DNA from: Pycnococcus provasolii
Lineage: Eukaryota > Chlorophyta > Pseudoscourfieldiophyceae > Pseudoscourfieldiales > Pycnococcaceae
Length of the DNA stretch: 64,000 bases
Assembly (NCBI GenBank): GCA_938743325.2
Contig: OW568873.1
Coordinates: forward strand, 682,001-746,000
Direction of reading: 5' to 3'
Both the position numbers and the translations under genes were made by a program. Positions 11,401 to 21,500 of this stretch are shown here, in pieces (within the stretch, counting starts at the first letter, position 1; every line of letters begins with the position of its first letter). The notes under the pieces are model-generated. The model worked only from the letters and a program-made list of their open reading frames with translations. It made no database searches and was not told where the DNA came from.

Positions 11401-11829
11401 GCATGCCGACTAGTGCGCGAGCATCCGTGGGTGAATCCGGCGGACGGCTACCTGCGCGCGGCACGCAGTCTGCTGAGCACGCTTCCGGCGCTGTGCCAGG
11501 AGATTCCGCCCTCCTTTGCCCTGGAACCAGGTGTGGAACCTTCGTTCAATCTGCTCGCACGCGAGCGTGCCTTTTGCGCGGATGTGCTTGCGCTCTACGA
11601 CGACGTGCTTTCCTCGTGTACTTCCGTAATCGCGTCGCACGCCGCATCCGCTCCCACGCGCGCCGTACCAGCTCGTCACGCCGCGGCGCTCGCCGTCGGT
11701 GCCGCGATGCACCTCGGTGGCGCAGCTGCTCGCGTGCGCGTCGTGGACCTGGTGGCGGAGGCGCGCGCAAACCTTCCCGCGGACGAGCGCAAAAGCTTTG
11801 TGAATGCGGCGCGGAAAGCGGGCCTGTGA
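8407..11829 (+). CDS. VPS35L: VPS35L-like subunit of the retriever endosomal recycling complex
   Basis: The 1140-residue product matches the family of human VPS35L (C16orf62) along most of its length. In order: a Ser-rich low-complexity N-terminus with a DPLSQAL motif, which in VPS35L proteins lies in the tail that contacts VPS26C; the helical core opening with 'KAARLLSDAAYTGDFYPTIF', then 'ITD-like VTDIMNTLGSLVYDRI' and 'ETCRNWFYKISAIRHAVPR'; and a C-terminal alpha-solenoid containing 'LFESARIVHDAMDAMTP'. Retriever (VPS35L-VPS29-VPS26C) with the CCC complex recycles membrane proteins from endosomes. The frame is open upstream to 8068, but that part is not family-like, so I take the ATG at 8407; a missed 5' exon is possible. 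A TGTAA poly(A) signal lies at 11840-11844. The human protein is about 960 residues; the extra length is low-complexity insertions. Confidence 0.87.
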   Translation: MKDKVVSNVFVTRDYALLASECSVKLNASTAVDVSAGGETHPLKLQLTTKKQQPPSSSSSSSSLTLPTSTSTATSISSSPSTPAKEEPAEPSSSSTLHVDTPDEPFDPLSQALAARRCAVTPGADPLSSSTTTNTTNTSSSSSSSSSTPPIQRKKKDASDMVAFVPPDATKRRFAVRPLSDDGDGCDPSVEAEWEVTRAALLKRDVSSGAVVRVDASNFEIVGLSTAGASSRDTTGENSQQTRRRLQQLGDDEESKSLEAATINQSELVERLKALNDNIARAWLESDRLNALRLAVKAARLLSDAAYTGDFYPTIFVLVTDIMNTLGSLVYDRILRKATHDDDGTKVGTLPASFSAADVRIAAQETCRNWFYKISAIRHAVPRIYMELALLRCYRFFQDRPPIDEVCRIARSARGVAHPVVASYLRCFIARRAAACGVDPVRLIPLMHDAVRVAAPVLATSGENSAISPALSWIAHCSCRTSESVLTSPTSRRGDYVHGTEADRIEMMLAWAEGKVLPPYADGAQHVWADPAPTPSSLESATVFVLPIVVAALRPEHAMAHAKRISKLIKTCGAATAAKLGVSGGLQMETMLAAAYSALGARISAANDEVEQLDGAALENATSAFQGCLKIALRFASLKPYLQTVAAWAGFASARLPASDLEPLLRGVVERVSESQLAPAGEEDSNGGHEDAPSSFNKADPPIAATLSDLYRAAVEGAAAQLGSAGVLAVAAEGSLGALADLLPAGEPRSQAAAALLDAALPKPRMLPPPRDVPATAVSDPVALTVLFESARIVHDAMDAMTPASELRSADERLTRFVRAARFPGDVDGSRELAFLARCRGAFGRCSAVLEAAVYRAAAALHRLSSSSSRGNAKKQREQLLAFAAFLQVTVPSLRAPLSRARAALLAAKGCHAAGLASRADACVELALAVVKEESAHATTLESASGGSASAIVEDGKDVAAERAACDATILGFAESAGGVLATLALDPEADPLLLVTRACRLVREHPWVNPADGYLRAARSLLSTLPALCQEIPPSFALEPGVEPSFNLLARERAFCADVLALYDDVLSSCTSVIASHAASAPTRAVPARHAAALAVGAAMHLGGAAARVRVVDLVAEARANLPADERKSFVNAARKAGL

Positions 11830-11946
11830 TGGCCTGTGGTGTAAGTAATTAGTTTTCCCCGTTTACAATTCATAAATTCACATCCCGGCCGAGGTGTGTC
11901 TCCCATGGACGTCGGAGGACGAGGTTTCGACGTCGGCGAAACGCCC

Positions 11947-12740
11947 TCAAACACCCATCAATGCGGCCAACCCAGCCCCGATTCCGACCAGCACGGCGGC
12001 GGCGATGTCTGACGTCTTGGTCGACGCCGCTGAAGTCCTCGCCTTCGTGGTTGTGGCTGTTTCCGCTGGCACCTTCGTCGTCGCCGCCGCCGGCGCAGGC
12101 GCAGGCGCAGGCGCCCCGGTAGTAGTCGTAGATCCCACGCTATCGGCACCGCATGGTGCCGATAGCATGTGAGAGGTGGAAGGCAAGCACCTTGCCAATG
12201 TCGTCGGAAAGGTCCCAGTGTTGCCCCATCGCGTCGTCGAGCTGCTCCTTCTCCGACGGCTGCGAGTCAGCAGCGCGCAGCATGCGGCGGCGGCGGCGGC
12301 ACTCTTCCTCGCCGCGGTGGCTCGCGCGTCAAGGCTCGATCGCAGCGCTGCCGCGGCATCTGCGAGCGCAGCGTCGACACATCTCCAGAGCGCGCCTGCC
12401 GCCTCGCTATTCTCACGCCGACCTGTCGGTGAAGCACCAATACCCACGCTTCCAACGCACCTTGTGAGTGCCTCAAAGGCACCCAGGCGACGGCGCGTGG
12501 GTGCAGCCCGAACGACGCGCCGCCGTGAAGCGTGGCGTGCACACGATCGCACAGCGCGCGAGCGGCGGTGTCTGCCCAGACTACGGCGAGTGCGTCACCG
12601 CACAGCTTCTCCTACTCCGCGGCGGCTGGATCCATCGCGTCCGCGTCCAACGTGCAGGGCACGTCACCCAGCCATGCACCCGCGCCTAGTGCGGAGAGCT
12701 GACCGACGAGCGATATCGCATGCTCGCCCAGGCCAAGCGT
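11947..12740 (-). pseudogene. Degraded gene, family unknown
   Basis: On the minus strand protein-like sequence jumps between frames. About 12740-12480 reads 'SLVGQLSALGAGAWLGDVPC', then an in-frame stop, then 'EKLCGDALAVVWADTAARAL'. It moves to a second frame (about 12480-12290, Ala-rich helical) and a third (about 12280-12155, 'EKEQLDDAMGQHWDLSDDIG'), followed by an Ala-rich possible membrane helix near 11950. GC-rich codon use is kept in all pieces, as expected of a host gene that has decayed or of a gene with assembly indels. I do not recognise the family; a glutathione-transferase-like helical fold is a weak guess. Confidence 0.35.
12139..12166. repeat. Perfect 12-bp inverted repeat with 4-base loop
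   Basis: GCTATCGGCACC and GGTGCCGATAGC flank the loop GCAT. It lies inside the degraded-gene region and could form a stable stem-loop. Confidence 0.7.
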
Positions 12741-13175
12741 TTCTTACACTCCCGATGCGCTTGGTGGAGGTGAAAGATGAGTGAGACTGGGTGGTGGGGC
12801 CTCTGTGACGCGCGGGACGCGCGGGACGCCTGTCAGGACACACACGACTGGGGACTCGACTGGGGATTCATTTCGGGATACCCCATTGATAGCGAAATGG
12901 GAATGGGCCCGGAATCGGGCCCATGGGATTCGGGATCCCGGTCGCGCACGTTAAGTTTGGTCGGTACCGGGTACTTTTTATTACCCGTGGGTCAAAACTT
13001 CAATGGCGTCGTAACTAAGGTTAGTTGTATCCCGAGCAAAACTCTGGAATACACCAACTTCGGGACCCCGGCCGCGGCGACGCAACCACCTCAGCAACCT
13101 ACCTCAGCAGCACATATCACCTTTCCAAGCTTGCTTGCCCGTTTAGTTTCCGTTTTCAGTTTCCGAAAGAAAGAA
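12741..13175. other. Intergenic region with a GGGCCC hairpin
   Basis: It holds the 5' flank of the small secreted protein. The frame upstream of 13176 is open to 12777 but biased and not protein-like. A perfect inverted repeat ATGGGCCCG-GAAT-CGGGCCCAT lies at 12903-12924, about 250 bp before the start. Confidence 0.5.
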
Positions 13176-13466
13176 ATGGCGCGCAACAATAGTAACATTA
13201 TTAGGGTACATGGTTCGTTGGCCACCTACCTTATTAGTGCTGTGTTGTTAGCTGTGTGTCTCCTCCCACCCGCTCGCGCTTTAAGCTGCTCGTCGTTTGA
13301 CGAACAACCGGCAGACTGCAAGGTGTGTGTGTCTGGTGGAAAGTGCACGTACAACAACACCACCTCCAAATGCACAGCCGTGCAAGATAATTTCAGCGCT
13401 ACGCAGAACATTTGTTCCGTTGGAAGGACGGCAGATTCCTTGGCCATTACTCATTCCCGTTCGTGA
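13176..13466 (+). CDS. Small secreted Cys-rich protein, PSI-like
   Basis: A 96-residue product beginning at ATG 13176. Residues about 13-35 are a clear signal peptide ending in 'LPPARALS'. The mature part has closely spaced cysteines (CSSF, DCKVCVSGGKC, SKC, NIC) in a spacing like the PSI/plexin-repeat module, with sequons NNT and NTT for N-glycosylation. The frame is longer upstream, but only this Met puts a signal peptide at the N-terminus. The protein ends abruptly after the Cys-rich module, and a different frame (13412-13675) continues protein-like, so the gene may be truncated or have an unseen intron. Function unknown. Confidence 0.5.
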   Translation: MARNNSNIIRVHGSLATYLISAVLLAVCLLPPARALSCSSFDEQPADCKVCVSGGKCTYNNTTSKCTAVQDNFSATQNICSVGRTADSLAITHSRS

Positions 13467-13864
13467 TACACAATATGCTTCTAAGGCGCAAGGCGCGGGA
13501 GCAGAGCGGATTTTTCGTCCGCACTCGCCTCGGCGATTCATCATCATCCGCTCCTTGCGATGCAAAAGACGCACTGACCGCGTTTGTCGCGCCTGACGGA
13601 CCATTCATGGGGCATGATGTTGTATTATTCAAACCTTACTTAAACCTTGTTACTAACTTGTTACTACGTGCTTAAAAGCAACGTAAACAAGAAAAACCGT
13701 AGTGAAAGGACAACCACCGTGACACCCGGAAAGGGGACAACCAGGGAAAGCGGGGCAATTGCCCAAGGGGCCCCATAAACCATCTGTCGTTAGATCCATT
13801 TGGATCAGGTTCTTCCTTGGGGACCCCCACCTCCTGTAACCCTAACCCTAACATAATTCTCTGA
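13467..13864. other. Intergenic region with telomere-type repeats
   Basis: Contains the other-frame stretch 13412-13675 and a short CCCTAA array at 13837-13852. I see no other gene. Confidence 0.5.
13837..13852 (-). repeat. Interstitial telomere-type repeat
   Basis: TAACCCTAACCCTAAC, two and a half copies of the CCCTAA unit, just upstream of the Helitron fragment. Confidence 0.85.
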
Positions 13865-14399
13865 CCTCACCTCTCCACTTCCAAACCCCGGTAACACCCT
13901 GAACCCCGACACGTTTCAACAAGGGAACACATCGTTTGTCGATAAATTAATATGGCACAACGGCTCTAATATGCGCGGCACCGATAGCTACTGGGCCGGG
14001 AAGCGCCGCGAGGTGGAGGCCTGGGTTGATTGGCTCGTGAATCAGAACAGGGCACCGCAAGTATTTTTCACGTATACTTGTGCTGAGTATCAGTGGCGAC
14101 GGTTGCTAGAGATGATTGAATGCGCGATTTTGCAAGAGCGAAATGAAGTCGTCGATCTCCTCGAGGATCAGAGCCGGCGATTTGACGAAGGTCGCCTAGC
14201 TCTAGCCGAGCACTGGAAGGAGTTGGAGTTGCGGACGATCCAAGACGATGATGGGAAAGATGGCTTGGATGAAGTCCTGGCATGGTTCGATGATAACGAG
14301 CACCGTGGCGCTAATCTACTAACGAGCAGGCTCCGAGACGCTGGGGTCGCTGTTCGTGGTGCGGAAGGTGGTGGTGCTGGCGCAAGTATTGTAACATAG
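13865..14399 (+). mobile_element. Helitron fragment (N-terminal domain of Rep-helicase)
   Basis: The open frame contains 'NPDTFQQGNTSFVDKLIWHN' followed by 'RGTDSYWAGKRREVEAW' and 'QVFFTYTCAEYQWRRLLEMI'. This is the Helitron_like_N pattern: conserved RGT..YW, a basic-acidic helix, then FFT.(S/C)..E..W. Only this part, about 175 residues, is present; no HUH nuclease motif or helicase follows before the next gene, so it is a dead fragment of a rolling-circle DNA transposon. The ATG at 13971 is internal to the domain, so the fragment lacks its true start. Terminal hairpin or CTRR end not identified. Confidence 0.72.
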
Positions 14400-15557
14400 T
14401 ATTACGCTCGATCAGAACTCGCGACTAGCTTGCGTCAATCTCGTCGTTCTCGCCGCGTCAGTTTTCCGTCAACGTCGTCGCTCTCGGAGGCAACGCTATC
14501 TCCCGACTCCCGAGGCCAGATGGTATCAAGAACTCGTTTAATTATGGATCCCAAAGTTGACACCTGGCTCATCTATTTTATTCTTGCCTCCTGCGAGCCA
14601 TCTCAACAGGAATCATACTACCGAAGGAAACGGCGCGAAGCGACGCGCATATTACGAAGTAACAGAGGGGCTCGAGACAGGGCGGGCCCCTCGTCGCGAG
14701 GACCCAGTTATAAAGGTGATGCATGCCTCCTAAAAGGCCGGCTACAGTAGTAGTAATAAGTTAAGGTGTGTGCACGCACGCGCACACATACACATAAGTC
14801 CCCTCTCCCACACCCATCCTGCACTGTGCATACCTAGGGTACCCTAAAAAGAACCGGCCATCAATGCATTCCTTTGCCACATTCACTTGAGGACCTTCCC
14901 CTCTCCCTTCGAAGGCTCGCCTCCCAGTCCCAGGTGCCTCCTAGTGGTAGGCGGCGTGAGCCTCGGAAAGCACCTGCACCTGCTCAAGTATCCCCTACAA
15001 GTGTGTGTGTTCAAGGGGTACCTCGTAGTTCCAGGGCTTGCAAGGGGCAGGCGGCCATAGATAATAAAACCAAACAAACTCATCAGCGCAGGCATAGGTG
15101 TATCTGCCTGCCATAGGATAGGTGTGTGTATATAGCAGAGCAGCTGTTAACAGGCGCTATTCTATTTGAGCTACTACTTGACTTCAAGGTGTCTGTGCAC
15201 GGCCTTAAGTTAGTTGCAAGGTGCTCGGAGGAGCCCACCTGGGGGAGCCCACCCGTCATCATCACAACCTCATCGCTCCATCTCGCGCGCATTAAGCCGG
15301 CCGTGTGGGTTGTGCATCCATCCATCCATCCATCCACCCATCATCAGTGATAGGCCGATACAGTATATACATCAAGTCCTGAGTGCGCACAACCCCTCCG
15401 CCTCCGGAGCATCATCGACAGTCAAGTGCTGTCAGTCAGTTGGTACCAGGGTGGTGCAACCTTTTTTATTGACACGCACGACGAACCGAATCTTGGTTGA
15501 GTTGAGATACCTGCCGGCTGATATCTTCATCAGCGTCGCTCAATACAAATCATAGCG
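14400..15557. other. Intergenic region, low-complexity
   Basis: No supported gene. A short frame at 14430-14750 has Ser/Arg-rich composition without a known motif. It contains a (CATC)n stretch about 15316-15347 and the 5' flank of the Sfi1 gene. Confidence 0.5.
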
Positions 15558-18500
15558 ATGGACTTCGCGCAGCTCGGTAGTTCGGGGGGAAACACGCTCG
15601 TCCCGGGTGACGTCGTCGCGTTCCTCGTACGTCACTTGTTTCGCACAAGCCGAAAGCCTCGCAAGCCAGTCTCAACGTCACAAAGTATACTCACTCCCTC
15701 ACTCCCTCACTCCCTCTTTCCCTTGTTTTCTTTCCTCTAGGATGCCGCCGGACACGCGTACGTCGCCATCCCACCGTCTGACGAGTCGGAACCCACGTGG
15801 TTCATGAGCGAGCCCATTGACGCACTGCAGGAACCTCGGTGTCACCTGGTGCGCTACTTTCTTTCTTTCTATCTATCTTTCTTTGGCACCAACCACAACA
15901 CGGCAATGCCGAAGAAAACCTTCTAACGCCCACAAAAAATAAACACTTCTTACAATCAGGTGGTGCACCGTGGCCCGTCGGGCGAACTCGGATTCAAATC
16001 CGCGGATGCAGGGAACAGGTTCCTGCAGCCTCGCCGACGAGGACGCGCAAGGCTTGCGCTCGCAGGGCAGACGTTCGGCGTGAACGAACAGTGGGTCGTG
16101 GACGGAGGGGAGAGCCCGATCCCGCCTTCCAGCCCTGTGCGCAGCCGCGACGGGGGGTCAAATCAAATGCAGTGGGCAAGCGCGCCGCTGCTTTCGCTGA
16201 GAAGCCGACGCTACCCAGAGTTCAAGCTTGCCGTGAAGGTGCTGCGCGTGCCAGCGAGCCAGCTCACATCCGCGATGGCGGCAGCGTCAGCCAACGTACA
16301 ATTCGAGCAGGAGCGAGGGTCAAGCCCCATTCCCGTACGCCGGCGGTCAGAAATCTCCGTGCCGCGTTCCGTGCGCGCAAGTGCTCAAGGTGCGCTGGGC
16401 CATTCCATGTCGCCTGACCGCGAATCGGTAGAACTGCCGCAAGATTCAGAGGCCTTTGAGCGCATGAGTGCCTCCGCGCCCTCGCATGCGCGCGATGCCG
16501 CGCAGGCGGAGCAAGGGTCGGTGATGAGCGCGATGAGCGGCCTGCTCGTACGCGAGTGGTCGAGCTTCGTGCTCAAGGAGGTGCGCGCACGCCAGAAGGT
16601 GGACGGCGAGCTCAAGGACCTGGGCGAGCAGCTGCGAAAATGCCAGCAGGACACGCTCAAGGAAATTGATAGCATCAAGCTCATGATGCACGAGGAGTGC
16701 CAGCGCACTCTGCTCGAGGCGTGGCGCCGCCAGGAGCGCATGCGGCTGCTGCGGTCACGGAGGCGCCTCAAGTCATCAGTGCTGCGCGGCTGGCACTTGG
16801 TCATTCGGGATCGCGTCATGAAGCGTGAGCGTGCAAGGTCGGCGCACAGCGCCGGCATGATGCAGCGCGCGATGAGTGCGTGGCGATGGTACGTTGACGA
16901 AACGAAGGAAAACAGGAAGCTCATCATCTTCGTACGTCGGCGTGCCAACTTCGAGCGTGCGTCGACAACATTCTCCGCGTGGTTCCAGTTCACGCGCCTT
17001 CGATTGATTCGTGCGCGCGGACTGCGCTCCATCTTGGCGCGCGCACTCGGGCGTATTCTCACATCATTCTTTGCCGAGTGGCAACAGGCTGCGCGCAACG
17101 CCGCATGGGTTCGCCGTCGAATGGCAGGCGCCTTTTGCAAGCACGTGCGTTGCATGCGGCGCTATGCATTCCAAGCTTGGACTGGCGAATTTGACCGCTT
17201 GCGCAAATTCCGCACGCGCTACGCAAAGTCTTGCAGAGTTCGGCAGAGAAAAATTCTTCGGGAGGGGTTCGGGGCCTTCAGGCGTACGATCATTGACAAT
17301 CGTCGCAAGCGCCACCATGCTCGCCGCTTTCTCTACCTTGCATCGACGCGGAGGTTAGGCGTGTTGATGCAGGAGTGGCGCGAGCATGTGAGGTGGACGA
17401 AAAGATATCGATCTCGCGCCCGCCGCGCTATGCTCATGTTTTCGCAGCGCACGTCGGCGATTGTGATGCAGGAGTGGCGCGACGTTGCGAGACGCACGGC
17501 GAGGAATCGCACCAAGCTGCGGAAGTTCCTGTACTTCACCGCACAGCGTGGGCTGAACATCGTTCTGCAGGAGTGGCACGAGGTGACGCACGGCAAGCGC
17601 GTGTATGCGCAGCGCGTGCGTAAGCATCGCGCGCTCCTTCGCAGGAGGTGCATGGACTTCGGAATGGAGGCGTTCCGCCGTCTGCTTCGCATGGCAAGCC
17701 ACCGGCGTCATCAGACTCGGAAGTTTATGTTCATGATGTCGACACGCCAGCAGGCTGTGGTGATGCAGGAGTGGTGCGAGCAAGTCAACTGGATGAAAAA
17801 GTATCGATCTCGCGGCCGTCATGCGATGCTCCGCATGTCGCAGCGCACATCGGCGATTGTGATGCAGGAGTGGCGCGACGTTGCGAGACGCACGGCGAGG
17901 AATCGCACGAAGCTGCGGAAGTTCCTGTACTTCACCGCACAGCGTGGGCTGAACATCGTTCTGCAAGAGTGGCACGAGGCGACGCACGGCAAGCACGTGT
18001 ATGCGCAGCGCGTGCGTAAGCATCGCGCGCTCCTTCGCAGGAAGTGCATGGACTTCGGAATGGAGGCGTTCCGCCGTCTGCTTCGCATGGCAAAGCATCG
18101 CAAGAGTCAGCTACGCCGTATGCTATTTCACGCATCGACACGCCAGCAGGCTGTGGTGATGCAGGAGTGGCGCGAGCAAGTCAACTGGATGAAAAAGTAT
18201 CGATCCCGCGGCCGTCGCGCGATGCTCCGCATGTCGCAGCGCACATCGGCGATTGTGATGCAGGAGTGGCGCGACGTTGCGAGACGCACGGCGAGGAATC
18301 GCACCAAGCTGCGGAAGTTCCTGTACTTCACCGCACAGCGCGGGCTGAACATCGTTCTGCAAGAGTGGCACGAGGTGACGCACGGCAAGCGCGTGTATGC
18401 GCAGCGCGTGCGTAAGCATCGCGCGCTCCTTCGCAGGAGGTGCATGGACTTCGGAATGGAGGCGTTCCGCCGTCTGCTTCGCATGGCAAGCCACCGGCGT

Positions 18501-21500
18501 CATCAGACTCGGAAGTTTATGTTCATGATGTCGACACGCCAGCAGGCTGTGGTGATGCAGGAGTGGTGCGAGCAAGTCAACTGGATGAAAAAGTATCGAT
18601 CCCGCGGCCGTCATGCGATGCTCCGCATGTCGCAGCGCACGTCGGCGATTGTGATGCAGGAGTGGCGCGACGTTGCGAGACGCACGGCGAGGAATCGCAC
18701 GAAGCTGCGGAAGTTCCTGTACTTCACCGCACAGCGTGGGCTGAACATCGTTCTGCAAGAGTGGCACGAGGTGACGCACGGCAAGCACGTGTATGCGCAG
18801 CGCGTGCGTAAGCATCGCGCGCTCCTTCGCAGGAGGTGCATGGACTTCGGAATGGAGGCGTTCCGCCGTCTGCTTCGCATGGCAAGCCACCGGCGTCATC
18901 AGACTCGGAAGTTTATGTTCATGATGTCGACACGCCAGCAGGCTGTGGTGATGCAGGAGTGGTGCGAGCAAGTCAACTGGATGAAAAAGTATCGATCTCG
19001 CGGCCGTCAAGCGATGCTCCGCATGTCGCAGCGCACGTCGGCGATTGTGATGCAGGAGTGGCGCGAGTTGGCTCGACGTGGAGCTGCTATTCGTCGCAAG
19101 ACACGAAAATTCCTATTTCTCATGGGATGCAGAATCGTTGAGGTTGCCATGCGAGAATGGCGCATCGCGGCTAGCCGTTCCGTCGTTCGGAGAAGGAAGA
19201 TTAGCAAAAGCGTCTATCGCATGAGCTCACGAAAGTCTGGATTTATCCTGCAGCAGTGGTTCAGTGCCGTGATTACGGAACGCATGCATCGCAATCGCAT
19301 TTTACGCATGTATCGGCGGCGCTTGCAGATGGTGTTGACGGTGTGGAAGTACATGGCCACTGGCACTTCGGGCATGAAGAAGCTGGTGAACATCAAGGTG
19401 AGATTCTTCACACGCATCCGTAATCGTTCGATTCTGAATGCCTGGCGCGACGTGAAGGATCATAGCGTGTACACACGTCGCTTGCTCCTAAAGCAATTCG
19501 CCTCGAAAACGGGTCAGGACCATCGCAATATCCAGGATAGTCTCGTCTCTGAGAGGGTCGAGAAATTCGAGAAGGTGGCTACGCAGGCTGCGGAGGAGCG
19601 GCTTGAGAGCATTGCCGAGGTTCAGGAGGCGAAATTGGTGCACGCAAATGCCATGGCGGACTCTTTCGTCAAGGCGTTCGTTTCGACGAATACCGATGCA
19701 ACCACCAACTTGGCGCGAGCTGTCGCCCAGGCGATTCCATCAGACTCCTTAGCTGGTGTGGCTCTGTCCGTCGATGATTTGGCTGAAGACGATTCGGCGA
19801 GTGACATCACGGCCACGATTCGACAGGTTGGTCGTCTTGAGCTATCGGAATTATCGCGTCGTGCTATGGTGAGTGACCACCTCGAGTCTGTGAAGAGCGA
19901 TACGTATGCAGTCGCCGCGCGTCTTGTGGACCCGCGGCTGCTCTTAAAGGCGGGCCTGAATCCGACCGAAGTTGACGTATCCAGCACCGGGGGCAGAATA
20001 AGAACGTCAGCATCTCCTTCGAGACCGGGAACATCGTCCCGGCCCAGTCGCGTGGACTTTGCGGAAACTGCAAGAGAGGAGGCGAAAACCCTCCGCGAGG
20101 AATTGACATTGGATATTGATGCGGCGAAGATGAAGATTAAGAGTCTCGAGTCAAAGTCAAAGCCTCCTACGCCCGGCGCTCTCACCGCCGGTCGCTCCAC
20201 ATCCGACGAGATTTCGATATGGCGCAAAAAACTTGAGATTGCGCAGAAACGCCTCAATCAACTAGAAAAGTCTGTGCAGATGATAAATGAAAGCAAGTAT
20301 CTGTCGTCAATGGTCACGACTTCTACTTCTCCCGAGGAGGCTGATGATAATTCGAGCAAAGCTGCACGGTCGCCATCTACTCCGGCCATGTCGCCGACGA
20401 GGTCAGCAGTAAGCCTCCTAACTCGCCGCTTCGAGCAGGCGGAACCGTCACCGCAGGTTGGCGCATCACGTTCGATGGTATCGCCGTCGCTAGCTTCGGC
20501 TCGTGAATCGGTGGCCGCAGCCCGAGCCGTGGCAGTACAACGAGACGAGTCCTCGATCGCGCAAGACGTGCAAAGTGTCACAGATCGCGAAAAGCGCAAA
20601 TCGATATTAGCATCTGCGCAAGATGTGCTTGAAAATGTGCGCATATCACACAACTCGGACGTTGCGGCGATGCAACCGTCAGTTGAAATCCTGCTCGCCC
20701 AGGTGTCACGTGTCGCAGCCGTTTCGGATGAATGCTCAAACATGGCAGAAAGTGCAATCCCACAGGGCATTGCTCGCCACGCGGCGCTAGCGAAAAAGTT
20801 GGCGACCGCAATGGTGCGAAATGACACAGCGAATGTCTTTGGCTATGAATCTGAGATGTTGGCCATCGAAAAATCTCTCGAGGCGATGGGTGACCCTGTC
20901 CTCAAGGATAGTGACGAAGAGTCGACTGATGAAAATTCATCTCTACCGGCGAGTGCAGAAGCGCATGAATGTGTGCAGCGCCTCGTCGCGCTTGCTGCGG
21001 CGTGTGGAAAGGCGCGTGATGAGGCGGAAGCGGCAGCAGCTGCTGCGGCACGCGAGGATTCTGAGAACAGCGGTGATGGCAACGTTGGACCATTGGACCC
21101 AGAGTCTGCCGCACGCTGGATGAAGATTCGAGATGAGATGGCACAGGCTGAACTTAAGATTCGCGAGCGTCTAGATCGCCTCATTTCCGCTCGGGAGAAG
21201 GTCGCCAACGTGCGTGCCACCTCAGCCAACGTCTTGCGCAGCACTCTGGTTTCCATTGACCCTGTGGTGCACGATCGAGCTCTGGCTGCGAAGGTAGATC
21301 ACAATCAAATCGAAAAACCGCACGTCATGTACGAAAATTCCCAAAATCAAAAGGCAATGATTGAGATCTGGCGAAATCTTGAGTCAATGTGCAAGGGGAA
21401 CAAGGCGCTCGCACGTAGTGCCATGAAAGATGTCACTTCCGAAGCAGAAATCGCGGCACGATCTTCGGCGGAACGAAAAGAGCAGCTCAAGGTGCATGCG

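Noticed and set aside
12777-13175. Upstream extension of the small secreted protein
   Set aside because: Composition is not protein-like and it would bury the signal peptide.
14430-14750. 106-residue ORF after the Helitron fragment
   Set aside because: Ser/Arg-rich with no motif; not linked to the fragment by frame.
18123-19010. Long minus-strand ORF of 295 residues in the Sfi1 repeats
   Set aside because: Open only because the 396-bp unit lacks antisense stops; it repeats with the unit and resembles no family.
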